Shown here piece by piece: positions 22,425 through 33,439 of a stretch of 64,000 nucleotides of DNA. A program made the position numbers and the translations under genes. A model generated the notes under the pieces. It did not search any database, was not told the DNA's origin, and saw only the letters and a program-made list of their open reading frames with translations. Origin of the DNA: Heterobilharzia americana (Eukaryota; Platyhelminthes; Trematoda; Strigeidida; Schistosomatidae); assembly GCA_944470555.2 (NCBI GenBank), contig OX104132.1, positions 17,989,755 through 18,053,754 of the forward strand, in the 5' to 3' direction. Within the stretch, counting starts at the first letter, position 1. The number at the start of each line of letters is the position of its first letter.

Positions 22425-25400
22425 TACATCATTATTATTTGTCCGCTGGGTTCCTAGTAGAAAATAGGGCTTCAGTATCACGTCTCCATTTCACTTCTTT
22501 GTCTGAAGCCTTTCAACCTGGCTACTCTACTACCCACAAGCTTTCATTTCTTCCTCACATGATCTCCTCCATGTCACCCTCACCTCGGACGCCCAACTCA
22601 TCGTCTCCCCTTTAAAATCCACTCGAAGGCCTGGCCTGAAGCGTGATGTTCACCAACAGTCTTCTTAGTGTACGTCCAATGCAAATCATCTCCACATTTT
22701 TCAGCAAATTTGTTGGGCGATGGACTGTCGGTTGGTTTGTTTCCAGAGTTCTTTGTGTCTTATTCTTTCTGGACATCTGATCTTCAGTATCGAGCAAGCG
22801 AAGGCGGCAGCTGTAGTTTGTTGGAAACGCTTTTTGTGACGCGCCAAGTTTCTGAGCCATATGGAAGCACTAACTTGATGTTGGTGTTGAAAATTCGGAT
22901 CTTATTCTTTGTACTGAGTGTAGTAGATCTTCACACTGGTTTCAGATTCATGAAGGCCTGTCTTGCTGTTTTTTCGATCCTGGCTTAGACGTCCTCATCT
23001 GTGCCACCGCCACCTGTAGTTGCAACGATGCTGCCCTGCCTGAGTAGGTGAAGGAGACTACCTCCTTTAGGTTTCTCCCGTTGATGGTGATTGGTGCTTG
23101 TTGTTGATGCTGTGGTTCGCTGGGTATCTTCATCGCCTATGTCTTCTCGACATTCATCTGAGGAAATTCCTGTCTTCCTTCGCTGTCCTGCTTCTTCCGT
23201 CAACTTGTTAGTTTTTGCCTATATATCTTCGAGTTTTTCCGACATTACACTAGACATAAATCATTATCGTTTGTAAAATCCAAATCTTCTGTGGTCTTTT
23301 CATTGCATCGGTCAAACATCGTATGCCAATCTTCTCACAGCTCCTCACAGTTGTCTGTTGCATGATCCAGTCCAGTTCATTCTCGTCGACCACAACCAGG
23401 AAGATCATTGGTGATAGTAGACGGCAATTTGTTTTACTCCTGTCTCCTGTCTTCACTTCAAAGGTGTCAGTGACCTTTCGATTGTGAATCAGTTGGCACG
23501 TAGCCTCATCGTCAGTATATAGCTGTTGAATGAGGTTGATAAATGTTTGTGGTATTATAAACGAATTGTTGAACCAGCTGGCATAACATTTTACTTGTGT
23601 TGGACAGCATTGGAGCATAATTCCGCAGCAGTTCAGATTCTTGCGAAGACTAAGGTAGCCCTTGTCTGGGAGTTTGATAAGGTAGCCCTTCTTCTTCCAA
23701 TCAACCAGCAGGTACCTTTGCCTCCTCCCTTCCAAACCTTATGCTATAGTGGTGTGAGCATGTCCGCTGTTGTGTCTGTGTTTGTTTTCAGTATTTTGGC
23801 GGAATTCCATCTGGTTCTGCTGCTTTCCCGGATATCAGCAACTTTATGGCGTGGCGTTCAGGACTTCACTTATGCTTTCGTTTCCTTTGTTTCTCCTCTT
23901 TGGTAACTAGATTTTCTTAACCATCTCTCATTGCTTTCATCTGTGTTTATCTCTCCCCTCCCAGATAGCAACCTGATTATTTGATATAATGTTGTCAGGT
24001 CTCTGTCTCTCCTACCTGCATCCTATTCTGCTTCACTTGCCAATGTGTCGTAGAAGTGTCCTTCGTCTTTGCGCGCACTCTTCTTCACTTCTTTGCCCAG
24101 TGTAGTTTTTCATATGTTGTTTTCAGTTCCTCTTTTCGTTGTTCATTCCTGAACTACACTGCACTGGTTCATCTTCCGTTTTGCCATCACAATCTTCCTC
24201 TCCCTCCTCTATCAGTTCCCATGTGCCCGTCGAGATCTATTCCATTTCTTGTCCTGCCTCTTCTGCTCCCTTCGTAATACAGTTATGCAGATTTCCTTCC
24301 ACGTCACCTTCACAGAGTTCCAGTGTTCTTCCACACAGGTTTCTTCGCTTCGAGGATGGTGTTCGATGTCTCCCATCTCTTCCTGATGACTGACTGATGT
24401 GAAGATGTTCCTTGTACTTTAGTCCTTCAGTTCAGTTTCTGTTCTGAGTGTTCAACTTGAACTGTCACCGTCTATCACCAGCATCTTCAAAGGCTTTCAA
24501 CTTGATGTTTGCAGTAGGTTCCTTTCACTGAAGAGTCTGATAGTGTGGATCTACATCTGCTCCTCCTCTTCATCTGATCTTCTGTCCAGTGGGCTGACTG
24601 CATCTCCACTTCCTTCAAATTGAGATGAAGTCGATCTGATTCTTAGTGTGTTCATCTGGTGAAATCAAATCCATGTCACTCACTGCCTTGTGAATATCTT
24701 TGTGTTTGTACACACTGTCCCCAATCACCAAATTATTGAGGGTGCAGAAGTCTGCAAGCAGTTCTCCATTCTCATTCATCATTTCACTGAGTGCTTCTCG
24801 ATCCATGATTGGTTCTCTTGATGTGTTGTCTGCTCCCAGTTTGGCATTTATGTTACCCCACCCATCAGAATGGATTTTGACGTCACCAAGTGAGGTAGGG
24901 TGTTGTCCATAACTGATTGCAGTTGTCTGTAGAATTCCTCTTTCTTTTCATCATCTGAATTATTTGTAGGCGCGTAGAATTGAATGATTGTAACTTTCCT
25001 TCCTTTTGATTTGAATCTTGCTGTAATTATCCTGCAGGGGGAGATCGGCTTCCACTGCATGACAGTGAGGCTTCGATGGTGTTGGGGACATCATGATATC
25101 CACTGAAAAGGTCAGTGTGCTGTGTTCTTGTTTATGGTCTGTGTGACAATATCAGAGTAGATTAGATTATTGACCCCTTTCCAGTTGACAGTTCGGAGAG
25201 TCCACTTCCATTTCATCTGCTTTCACAGATTCCTAGCACTTCTATGCTATATCTCCTCATTTCTTTTGCAAACTCAGCAGGCTTGCCAGCCAGCTACAAA
25301 CATTGTGCGGACATCCCATGCCCCATTATTACTTCTGCTTTCATCGAGAGAAGAGAAGACACGTTGGCCAATTGGCTTTCCGAAGGCTTTTACTAAGTGA

Positions 25401-25588
25401 TGTTATTCCGTCTTCCCGATTCTAAGGAGGAATAAGTTTAATTTTGTTTTTCATGTTTTGTTTGTGCTTTGAAGTTTGTTTGGCGATTGGATTGGTTTTA
25501 TGGGGTAGGGTTGCTAGCCGTATGCCCAAAGTTCCCTTTTGCTTCTGGCTTAAAACCGACTAGTAACTAGTGAAATAGTTAGTTGGGT
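22425..25588 (-). mobile_element. Full-length-ended RTE-clade retrotransposon, internally deleted
   Basis: Both ends are present. The 5' end at 25588 (minus strand) shares the ACTAGTTACTAG leader with the copies at 45621, 62610 and 63851. The 3' end at 22425 has a short AAT-rich tail. A 12-bp target duplication TAAATCCGTATG flanks it (22413-22424 and 25589-25600). The minus strand encodes in order an APE-type endonuclease (TIIQFYAPTNNSDDEKKEEF, then NLVIGDSVYKHKDIHK and KNQIDFISI, about 24615-25020) and a reverse transcriptase (YLVDWKKKGYLIKLP; LLSPMIFLVVVD). The C-terminal region has TLETNQPTVHRPTNLLKNVE. Sequence between the LLS-type and FINLIQQLY regions, present in the copy at 45621-48960, is missing, and stops break the frames. 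Confidence 0.92.
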
Positions 25589-25665
25589 TAAATCCGTATG
25601 AAGAGTCTCAATTAGAACGTAACGCGTGTCAAGCTGGAATCCACTGCTGGCTCATATCCATCAGT
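25589..25665 (+). mobile_element. Family A SINE, 3' half, ribozyme side
   Basis: Starts with the second TAAATCCGTATG copy, then GAAGAGTCTCAATTAGAACG, a stem III-like ACGCGTGTC and CTGGAATCCACTGCTGGC. Together with 22296-22424 it forms one SINE interrupted within the ribozyme's stem I/core junction. The core is degenerate (GAAA reads GTAA). Confidence 0.8.
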
Positions 25666-26019
25666 TATATATTTTCAATCATGTTTGATGAAGATGTATA
25701 ATTATTTTATGAATTTGACTGACTGAGTGATAAATACGATGACGATATGTAATCGTGCTTAATAAGCAAGTAATCATGTGTAAGATAATTAGTTACCTGA
25801 CCTATTTTGTAATCCACTTTCGTGAGTGCAAACTATTATATCATTTTATGCTGTATACATATAAATGTCATTTTGTGATTGTACTTTTGAGTAGTGAAAG
25901 TCTTTGCCAAATATTATCAGGACATTTAGGTAGATTGAAAATTGAATCGGTAATTTGTTTCTTTTTTGCCAAGATTAAGTTAAGTGAAAAGAGATTGAAT
26001 TACCGATGCAAACAGTTTT
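25666..26019. other. No feature seen
   Basis: AT-rich, with a 96-codon plus-strand frame (25755-26045) lacking motifs and running into the adjacent repeat. Confidence 0.5.
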
Positions 26020-26076
26020 TAGAAGTAGTATTCATCATGGACTGACATCAGTTGGGGAACCATTAAAAATCTGAGA

Positions 26077-26122
26077 TCACTGGACAGCTGTTTCTTCCTA
26101 GTATGGGACTCCTCAGCAGTAC
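26077..26122 (-). ncRNA. Hammerhead ribozyme-like motif, left arm
   Basis: On the minus strand the order is stem I GTACTG, core CTGAGGA (26110-26116), and stem II GTCC with loop CATACTA closed by GGAA. Then come GAAA, stem III ACAG/CTGT, the cleavage C (26083) and CAGTGA. Core bases are complete. Stem I gives four clean pairs next to the core (ACTG/CAGT), and stem II has lost its core-proximal pair. Activity is inference. Confidence 0.65.
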
Positions 26123-26192
26123 TCACCCACGACCGGCTGGGGGTCGAACTCAGGACCTTCAGGTTTCACGGCGAACGCGTTAACCATTCAGC

Positions 26193-26238
26193 GTACTGCT
26201 GAGGAGTCCCATACTAGGAAGAAACAGCTGTCCGGTGC
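26193..26238 (+). ncRNA. Hammerhead ribozyme-like motif, right arm
   Basis: Stem I GTACTG (26193-26198) pairs with CGGTGC (26233-26238) using two G-U pairs. The core CTGAGGA is at 26199-26205. Stem II GTCC/GGAA has three pairs. GAAA is at 26221-26224, stem III ACAG/CTGT at 26224-26231, and the cleavage C at 26232. The same layout as the Sm-alpha hammerhead with different stem sequences supports a genuine ribozyme family. Confidence 0.7.
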
Positions 26239-26330
26239 TCCTAGATTTTCCATGGTTCCCCAAATGATGTCAGTCCATGATGAATACTACTTCTAAATTA
26301 AAAGTCCCCATTCATCTCAAAAAGATAGTT

Positions 26331-26862
26331 TTTAATTTAGAGGTAGTGTTCATCATAGACTGACATCGGTTGAGGAACCATTGAATACCTGAGGGCATTC
26401 GACAGCTGTTTCACCCTGGTATGGGACTCTTCAGCAGTAGGCCTTTTAGTTAATACTACCTCGAAATTAAAGATCCCTATTTATCTCAGGAATGCATAGC
26501 TGTATAGTACTCATTAGTGACATGCTACCACATGGATATCACAAAGTTCTAATAAGAAGCCGTGACCTGTGAGGTCAATCAGTCAGAAGGGAAGCGGATG
26601 CAAACTGAAGACTTTTAGTGATATCCGTGTTATATAGTGAATTGACAGAATTGGGGAACTGCGAACCACTGAGATTCGACCGAGTGGCTGAATGGTCGAC
26701 GCGTTTGCTGTGAAACCCGAAGTTCCTGAGTTCGATCCCCAGGTGTCGTGGGCGCATACTATTGGGTGGTCCCATACTAGGACGAGACAGCTATCCAGTG
26801 CTCGCAGATTTTCAATGGTTTCCCAACTGATATGAGTCACTGATAGATGCTACCTGTAAATT
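26331..26862 (+). mobile_element. Family B long form with terminal inverted repeats
   Basis: The left arm (TTAGAGGTAGTGTTCATCAT..GACAGCTGTTTCACC, 26335-26440) is the reverse complement of the right arm (26770-26862), imperfectly. Between them are the internal block (CATTAGTGACATGCT; TGACCTGTGAGGTCAATCAG) and a tRNA-like segment with A box GAGTGGCTGAATGGTCGACG (about 26682-26702) and B box GTTCGATCCCC (about 26731-26741). The plus-strand ribozyme region is damaged (CTGAGGA reads TTGGGTG). The minus-strand one keeps CTGAAGA and GAAA with a weak stem I. Confidence 0.8.
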
Positions 26863-27590
26863 AAAAATCCCCATTCATCTCAAAGATAGTTTTTAAAGCA
26901 AAAATAATTGTTTGGTTGTGCATGAAAACATTCTTAAACCACGTATAAATTTAAGTAAATAGAACTTTAAAAATTTCGCAAAATACAATTTATACTGAGC
27001 AATGATAAGTGGTGAAATGATGAACTAAGAAATGGTAGCATCCGAACCAGTTACTTCTGTATCACTTTCAGTCATCATGAATTATCAGTACAAGTGTACC
27101 AAAACACGCCAATCTCAGATAGTTGAACTAAAAACAGGATGTAGTTTTTGTGTGACGCGAAATTGGATCCAGTAAAATTATTGTGATGCTTTATATCATT
27201 CATCATTGTCAGTGTAACCTGATTGCACTGATTTACAGGGAGGAGGGAGCAAATATCGGACACTTAGTATGATAAATGAGATTATCCTTAACAGCTGTTT
27301 TTATTAGATAGATCCTGAAAATACTTCCTATCGGTAAATGAATATTTGTATAACATTATGAAGTTAAACCGAATAAACTGAACAGTGACCTCTTAAGGAA
27401 AATCAGTACTAATTGTAGTTGGTATTACTTATTGATTGAAAGGATGAAGTTAGGTAAAGTCACTAAATTTATTTCTTTTTATTCTGAATGGTGCAAATGA
27501 CAGTATTTTCAAAAGAAAGGCTAAAGATGAAATGCAGTTGTTTCATACTAATTTTGATTTCTGACTAGAGAGGTTCTCGATAACCCTGAT
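26863..27590. other. No feature seen
   Basis: AT-rich, no supported frame or repeat. Confidence 0.5.
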
Positions 27591-28395
27591 GTTCATCATC
27601 ATCATCAATATCAACATAGGACCAGACATTACTGCGTAACGGTCTGACTTGCCACAGCTCATATCACTGAGATTCGGCATGATGCTAAGATGAGGATAAT
27701 GTGTGCATTCATCTGCGCCACTTACATCTGTTCTGAGCCATAACCTCTGTAGTCTCCAGCCACAGGTTTCTCTTGTTGAGCGGACCCCAACCACCTAGTC
27801 TGCATCGTCCCACATGGCTTAAACCAACAGTCAGAGACCTCATGCATTTGTGCCATGTTTTAGTCTGGCCACCTTGGGCTCTTTTCTGGCCTGGGCCTCC
27901 TTCATCCAACATTGTGTGACGAGGCAATCGGCGACTACACATATGTAACATGTGTCCAAACTGTCTCAGTAGATGAAGGTTCATAACCTTTTAAACTGAT
28001 TAACCTCTACTCCCTAGGACTGTATACGAGACTTCTGCGTTACTTACGTGGTGACACCACGAAATAGGGCTTATACTATGAAGGCAACGATGGTCAAACA
28101 CCTGAAGCCTTCTCATATCTTCCACCTTTAATACCCATGTTTCACAGCCATACAGTAGAACAGATCGGACTGCTGTGCTGTACATGCGACCCTTGATCGA
28201 CAAACGGATTTCACGGCTGAACCAAAGGTGGCGTAAATTGGCAAAAGCCAACCGAGCCTTTTGTATGCGTGCAAAGATTTCATCGGCAACTGAGCCACCA
28301 CCGCTGATCCTGCTTCCCAGGTAAGTGAGGTGGTTAACACACTCTATTGTTAGCTCTGAAGTTATGTACCAACGAATGAAAGCAGCATTCATTTA
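27591..28395 (-). mobile_element. Second RTE-like non-LTR retrotransposon, 5'-truncated
   Basis: The minus strand encodes the post-RT region of a non-LTR element: HLTYLGSRISGGGSVADEI, then SVLLYGCETWVLKVEDMRRL and FDHRCLHSI (28000-28392). After a frame break come HLLRQFGHMLHM, RRLPRHTML and QTKTWHKCMRSLTVGLSHVG (27709-27984). The 3' end has a (GAT)n tail at about 27591-27606. This family differs in sequence from the other RTE copies here. The RT and endonuclease are missing, and I found no clear target duplication. Confidence 0.85.
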
Positions 28396-29783
28396 ATGAA
28401 TTACGTATTAGACTTATCTTTTTTAGATAACTGTAAATTATTTTCTGTGTTGTCTTTCCAAATAAAGTCGATTTTTCCAGTGAACAAAGAAGCAAAATTA
28501 TTAGAAATAGTTATAGTAACCATTTCGTCCTAAACATCGGTTTCCTGTGATAAGAGGATAAAGAGTTTACGTTTGTCATTACGAAGAATATATATATATA
28601 TATAGGATTGCTAACCCCATGATTTAGCCAGTGGAAGAAAGCAAGTACTATATAATGGATAAAAGTATGTTGAATACATTTCACATTTTGTGATACGAAT
28701 ATGCTTTGGCGGTATAACACTAAATAAGTAAATTCATTATAAAGGAAAGTCTATTGCTGACTAAATGGTTGTATTTTTTATGGCTTACTCTTCAAACCTT
28801 CCATCAGTTTTGTCGTAATATCTGAGATATTATTACTGCCATTAGCAGTTGAAATATTTATGTTCACGAACGAAGTGATAAATATTCTGAAATATCTCCT
28901 TCCCATTATTTCTAAATGGCAGCAAAATTATATTCATAAATAACAGTTTCCTTTCATATAGCACTGATTTGGAAATATCTTGTATGCGAAGGCATCGGTA
29001 GAAGTTTTTTCTCAGCAGCTGGTTTCTGAAACATCAGTTCCTTCTAGGTTGCAAATATGCACTGTAGATGAGTGCCTAAAAGCCAGTAACCTAGGTCGAT
29101 CAGAGGTTGCTAATGATCTCTCTCAAGCACTTAACAAAGCTCAATAATGCTATGTTTTTGTAAACACATGATGCAGACTAGAAAAACAGAACAGAAGAGA
29201 AAAGTGATGCGGCAAAATGATGGTTATAGTTAATTATGTGATACATTTTTTACAGGAACATAAAGAATGGGTTATACAATCTCATCGGATTATAATTCTG
29301 CTTCAACATATTTAAAACTGCGTGTTTCATAATCTTATGAGTTTAGTACACTATTTTTGTAATAAAGAGTTAAGAAGTACTTCTTTTCAATTAGTTCCTC
29401 ATCAATATAGCATTTTCAAACATGAAATTACACACCAATCTAGTAGTGAGGGTTGTTCAATGAAAGGTTATCAATCTCAAAGTATCAAGAAGGTGATAAC
29501 TGACCAGGTAATTAAGACAGTTAACTAAAGCAAAGATAAATTGTCGTAGAAAGATTTTGTGAACAGGCTCTTACATAATTGATATTTTGTATAATGATAA
29601 CTAAAGAGCTAAAATGAACTGTTACGCAAAGTGGTAAATTGTTGACGGTGATTAGAGACAGTAGGGGGAGAAGATGGCTAAATCTGTAATAATAATAACA
29701 ATAATAATAATAGAGCTATTAAAATATTAGTTATAGTCAGTTGTGTGGTGAATGAAATGAAGAGTCTTGCTGTAATAAATGAG
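28396..29783. other. No gene; two short microsatellites
   Basis: AT-rich. Contains an (AT)n run at about 28588-28604 and an AAT-type run at about 29688-29711. Frames at 28511-28720 and 29322-29528 show no motif. Confidence 0.5.
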
Positions 29784-29990
29784 CTATACAGAAGGACAAG
29801 GCAAAGAAAGAGACTGTAAGAATCTCTTCTGAACACACATACTTAGCTTGTTTAGGTGGATTCCTATGGCTTCTGCTATACGTAAAAGACGGAATCGTAG
29901 AGCATGGATGAGGTTAGAAAGAATGTGATAAACAACTTTAAAGGCATTAGGAATGTTAACTCGGTGGCCGGTGTCAATCAGATGAGAGAG
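29784..29990 (-). mobile_element. PLE-3 GIY-YIG endonuclease C-terminal fragment
   Basis: The minus strand reads LIDTGHRVNIPNAFKVVYHI, then LRIAEAIGIHLNKLSMCVQK and SLSLPCPSV before a stop near 29784. This is the end of the endonuclease and the PLE C-terminus. It is cleaner than the equivalent part of 11170-12870 and faces away from the next fragment. Confidence 0.8.
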
Positions 29991-30026
29991 TATTGAGCTT
30001 CATATCTATCCTGTTTTCCCCTTACT

Positions 30027-30160
30027 TAGCCATGAAGGTGATGCTTGGCGATTCAACGACGGACCACACGAACTAAAGACAGACTTCCTGACTTCTCTTC
30101 TATGTGTATTTACCAGTTCAACTGCTCCTTTGGAGCTAGTTACGTTGGTATTCATTGGTA
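30027..30160 (+). mobile_element. PLE-3 GIY-YIG endonuclease N-terminal fragment, inverted
   Basis: The plus strand encodes KDRLPDFSSMCIYQFNCSF then GASYVG, the first half of the PLE GIY-YIG fold, and stops where a family B element begins at about 30153. It is in opposite orientation to the C-terminal half at 29784-29990. Confidence 0.8.
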
Positions 30161-30530
30161 TTCACCACACCCTGACAACAGTTGGAGAAACATTGGAAAT
30201 CTGGGAGCACTGAACCGCTGTTTCGTCCTAGTACAGGACTCCACAGTAGGGCGCACCCATTACCCCACCCTACCACGGGTCGAAACCAGGACCTTCAGGC
30301 TCTGCAGATAGCACGTAACAACTGAACTGCTTGGCCGGAATCCAGTGATTTATGTTTCCTACTTTTGTAAGTTCTTGATATAGGGCGACCATCATCCAGT
30401 GTCAATTTTTAGTGTTTGTCCTTAAGTCCACCAGGTTTACCCCACCGGTCACGGCTTCTCAATGGAACTTCTGGAATCGCCTTTCGAAGCTAGTCATCAA
30501 TTAGCACTAGATTAATTCAGTTTGGGGTTT
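30153..30530 (-). mobile_element. Family B SINE-like long form, minus orientation
   Basis: Left terminus TGGTATTCACCACACCCTGA and ACAACAGTTGGAGAAAC. Read on minus, the internal block is at about 30340-30475 (AGAAGCCGTGACCGGTGGGG), with the tRNA-like B box (GGTTTCGACCC) at about 30280. The ribozyme at about 30205-30250 has perfect stem II GTCC/GGAC and GAAA, but the core reads CTGTGGA. It has landed in the PLE endonuclease fragment. Confidence 0.7.
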
Positions 30531-30537
30531 GTGGGGT

Positions 30538-30860
30538 TTCAGGTCGGTATTCGTCATGAACTGACAACAGTTGGAGAAAAACCGGAAACCAGGTTTCTAA
30601 TGTTGCTCCGATTGGATGATGGTCATGCTATGTCGTGAAATGACAAAGTAGGAAATATGAACCATTGGATTCCGGTCAAGTTGCTTAGCTGTTATATGCT
30701 GTTTGCTGAACATAAGGGTTTAGGGTTCGATTCCTGGTAGAGCGGGGTCATGGGTGCAGACTGCTGTTTCCCGTACCAGGAGAAAGCAGCTGACCAGTGC
30801 TTTCAGGTTTCCAGTGTTTCTCCAACTGATGTCAGGGCATAACGAATATCAACTGGAAAT
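30538..30860 (+). mobile_element. Family B SINE-like element, plus orientation
   Basis: Left arm TTTCAGGTCGGTATTCGTCATG and right arm CTCCAACTGATGTCAGGGC then AACGAATATCAAC. The A-box-like TTGCTTAGCTGTTATATGC and B box GGGTTCGATTCC lie at about 30680-30735. The ribozyme core (about 30762-30805) has lost CTGAGGA. It sits directly beside an opposite-strand copy. Confidence 0.7.
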
Positions 30861-31331
30861 CACTTAATTCCAACAAACACCTAAATTGTGTATATGATCT
30901 AACGAAATCTAATAGTACATCTTTTCCACGCAGATGAAAAGCGATTGATTCCATGTCTCATTTGTTTTAGTACAAAAAACGTTTTTCTGTATCTCTCCGG
31001 CAACCATGTATCGTGAGGATTTTTAAATATATTATAGAGGCAATTACAATCATACCCTTTATAGATTTAACCAACGATATCTTGGCTTTGAAGTTATATT
31101 GGCTATAGGTTGGACGGAGTATATTTTCTTATGACTCGGAATGAAACATCATCGGTTGACCATTTAGTTGGTGATTGCCTTGGTTTGATAAAATTACTAC
31201 CGGTAAATATTCCACAAATACCACTGACGTACAGAGTACTACACACAACACTTGAAAGAAAATGCAATCAAATATCCCAACTAAATATGTTATATAAACA
31301 ACAATATAAAAAAGTATACTTGTCGTACAGG
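30861..31331. other. No feature seen
   Basis: AT-rich. A 78-codon frame (31110-31346) has no recognisable motif. Confidence 0.45.
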
Positions 31332-31500
31332 AGCTGGGTATTCTGACTCGGTGGATAACGCCGTGTCATTTCAAGTGGTCGGTACGGGTTCTATTCTTAG
31401 AGAGAACAATATCGCTAACTGGGAGGCAGGTAAATCCGGCTGACGAGTAAGTCGCAGATTGAACTAAACGCATGTTCTTCATTCCACTGTTAGCCACTAT
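31332..31500 (+). mobile_element. Family A SINE with degenerate hammerhead
   Basis: tRNA-like head GACTCGGTGGATAACGCC and linker AACTGGGAGGCAGGTAAATC. The 5' core CTGACGA is intact at about 31439-31446, but GAAA is changed and stem II is lost. The end is ATTCCACTGTTAGCCAC. Confidence 0.75.
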
Positions 31501-32639
31501 CCATCATTACTATAAACAAGGTATTGTTAACTACCGAATTAGAGCACGAGTTTCAGTAGAGGTTTAAATAACGATTTTCATAGTTCATTCACAGCCATTA
31601 GTTGACAGACTTTTATTCCCAGACACCTTTGAATATGTTCTTTTCTTTCCATTTGATCAAATTAAATATTGGTAAGTTGATCCTTGAGGATTAGTTTAAT
31701 TAATTCATTGAAAAAAAAGAAGTAAACGCAGGAGAAAATTAAGTTGAAATGAAAACCAGTTTAATTCAAGACATCTTTGTACATGTTCATGACTATTATT
31801 GTATGTAATGAGAGAAATAGAGTTTTTTACCCCACTAATTTACCGAAGGTCTAGTTTTCATGTTATTCATTTATAACAGAAGACTAATATTAATTTTCAT
31901 ACATCTATAACTTTCTCAAAGGTAATTTACATTTCCTTTCCCAATGAGCGTTTATTTATGCGTGTATACGAATGTCTGGTTCACCGTCTTCACTTCTTGT
32001 AATACTGAATTCAATAATAAGTCTGAGTTACTTGAGTTGAGAAAAAAAATCGAAGCTAAATGGAACTGGAAGAAATAATATCACCAATAAAGAAGAGAAA
32101 TATTCTTTTTAGCCATTAAGTCTTTTTTCATCAGACAGTATCCAAAGTAAGAAAAAGGAGAGAAATGAAATAAGCTGGTATTAAAGATTGTTTGATGTTA
32201 TAAGAAGGCCTTTTGCTTTTGTTTTCATTTCAATTAACAATTGCATTACTACTGTGGAAAAATGTATTCGAATTGACTTTCTCTATCAGAGTTTGCTTCT
32301 TTTCGTAAGATGTAATATAACACAGAAGTGTGTACATTATTTAAACGAAGCTGTCTGTTAAATTTTAAGGAAATGTCTAAAAGGCAGTTCATAATTTGAA
32401 ATGTTAACCAACTAGATAGTAAGAGCTACACTTACTTTCTAAAAATTTCATGAATAGTGTATCACTAGAACTAAACCAGCGTAAAACGTATGACACCTAA
32501 TGTAATTTCATAAATAATTATACAATACAAAAGTAAACATGAGACTGGAAGATCTGAATTATGCTTATGGCTGTTGGTTAGTTGGAGGGAATCTAGGGAA
32601 ATCTATGAACCTACATTTCGTGTTTGGAGGCATTCATCA
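31501..32639. other. No feature seen
   Basis: AT-rich, with A runs near 32041-32047. No supported frame or repeat. Confidence 0.5.
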
Positions 32640-32995
32640 GCAAGGGATCATCAACCAGTGCACACAACCCAGTCCTACAGGAGGTAATTCATGGCCCTTA
32701 TAGCTCAATGGTAACGTAACCGACTACAATATTGGGTGACGTGGGTTTGAATCTCACAAGGGACTTTAGTTTCATCAAGGTTGTAGATACAACCTGCTGA
32801 GAAGCTCCAACAAGCTTGAAACCTGGGTCTAGGGCTTTCTGTTGATTGAATCCAACCAACTAACATCTACCAATGTGCACCACGATTCCGAGCCTTCTAG
32901 CTTGATGACCAGATTGCGAAAATGGTCGATAGAATTCGTTCAACACACACTAACTAGATAACATGAAATCGGTTACTCTCCTGTGACCAGTCAAT
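32640..32995 (+). mobile_element. Family C tRNA-derived SINE, best copy
   Basis: The A-box-like TATAGCTCAATGGTAACG (about 32699-32716) and B-box GGGTTTGAATCTC (about 32743-32756) mark a tRNA-derived head. At about 32785-32835 is a hammerhead-like stretch: CTGCTGAGAAG, stem II AGCT/AGCT, GAAA, stem III ACC/GGT with a two-base loop, cleavage-type C and TAGGG. G8 of the core is A here, so this copy should be inactive. The 3' body (CTAACATCTACC, GATGACC, CCAGTCAATGG) matches 13735-14045. Confidence 0.7.
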
Positions 32996-33439
32996 GGATG
33001 TTTATCGTTACTTAGAACCATCTCACGTTATCTCTTATAATTCGGTAGAGCAAGCGATTACGTGAAAATAGCCTGGTCAATTGGTCATCTGTTACCTGTC
33101 TGAGATACACGGAGGCAGTAGTAAAAGGAAAAGTTACCTAAGTTGTAGTTGTGGGTGGTTAGAAGCTTTTTATTTTTACGAAAAGAAATAGTGATAAGAA
33201 AAATCTTAGTTTGTAACTATCTTTGAGAGTTTTTAAGGGCTTTTCAGGGTATGCTCAGACAATGCGACTGATATAACATTTAATAAAGCTTCGTGCCTCA
33301 GTGATTGTGCCATTTGAACCTGAAAATGATGTTTATGAACTTATAATTAGGTGTGTGTTTTCTTCTGTTATATACGCGAGTAACAACTATATTCTAGATG
33401 TTTATAATCTTCTGTTACAGTCTACCTAGTGACTAGCAG

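Larger units (their letters stand above)
26020..26296. mobile_element. Family B palindromic element with two facing hammerheads
   Basis: A 277-bp inverted repeat. TAGAAGTAGTATTCATCATG at 26020 is mirrored by CATGATGAATACTACTTCTA ending near 26296. The arms (about 100 bp) include TGACATCAGTTGGGGAACCAT and the whole ribozyme module. The centre (about 26123-26192) holds a tRNA-like stretch on the minus strand (GGTCGAACTCAGGACC, a reverse B box, and GCGTTAACCATTCAGCG, a reverse A box). The element has no coding capacity. Transcripts from either strand would carry a ribozyme. Confidence 0.85.
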
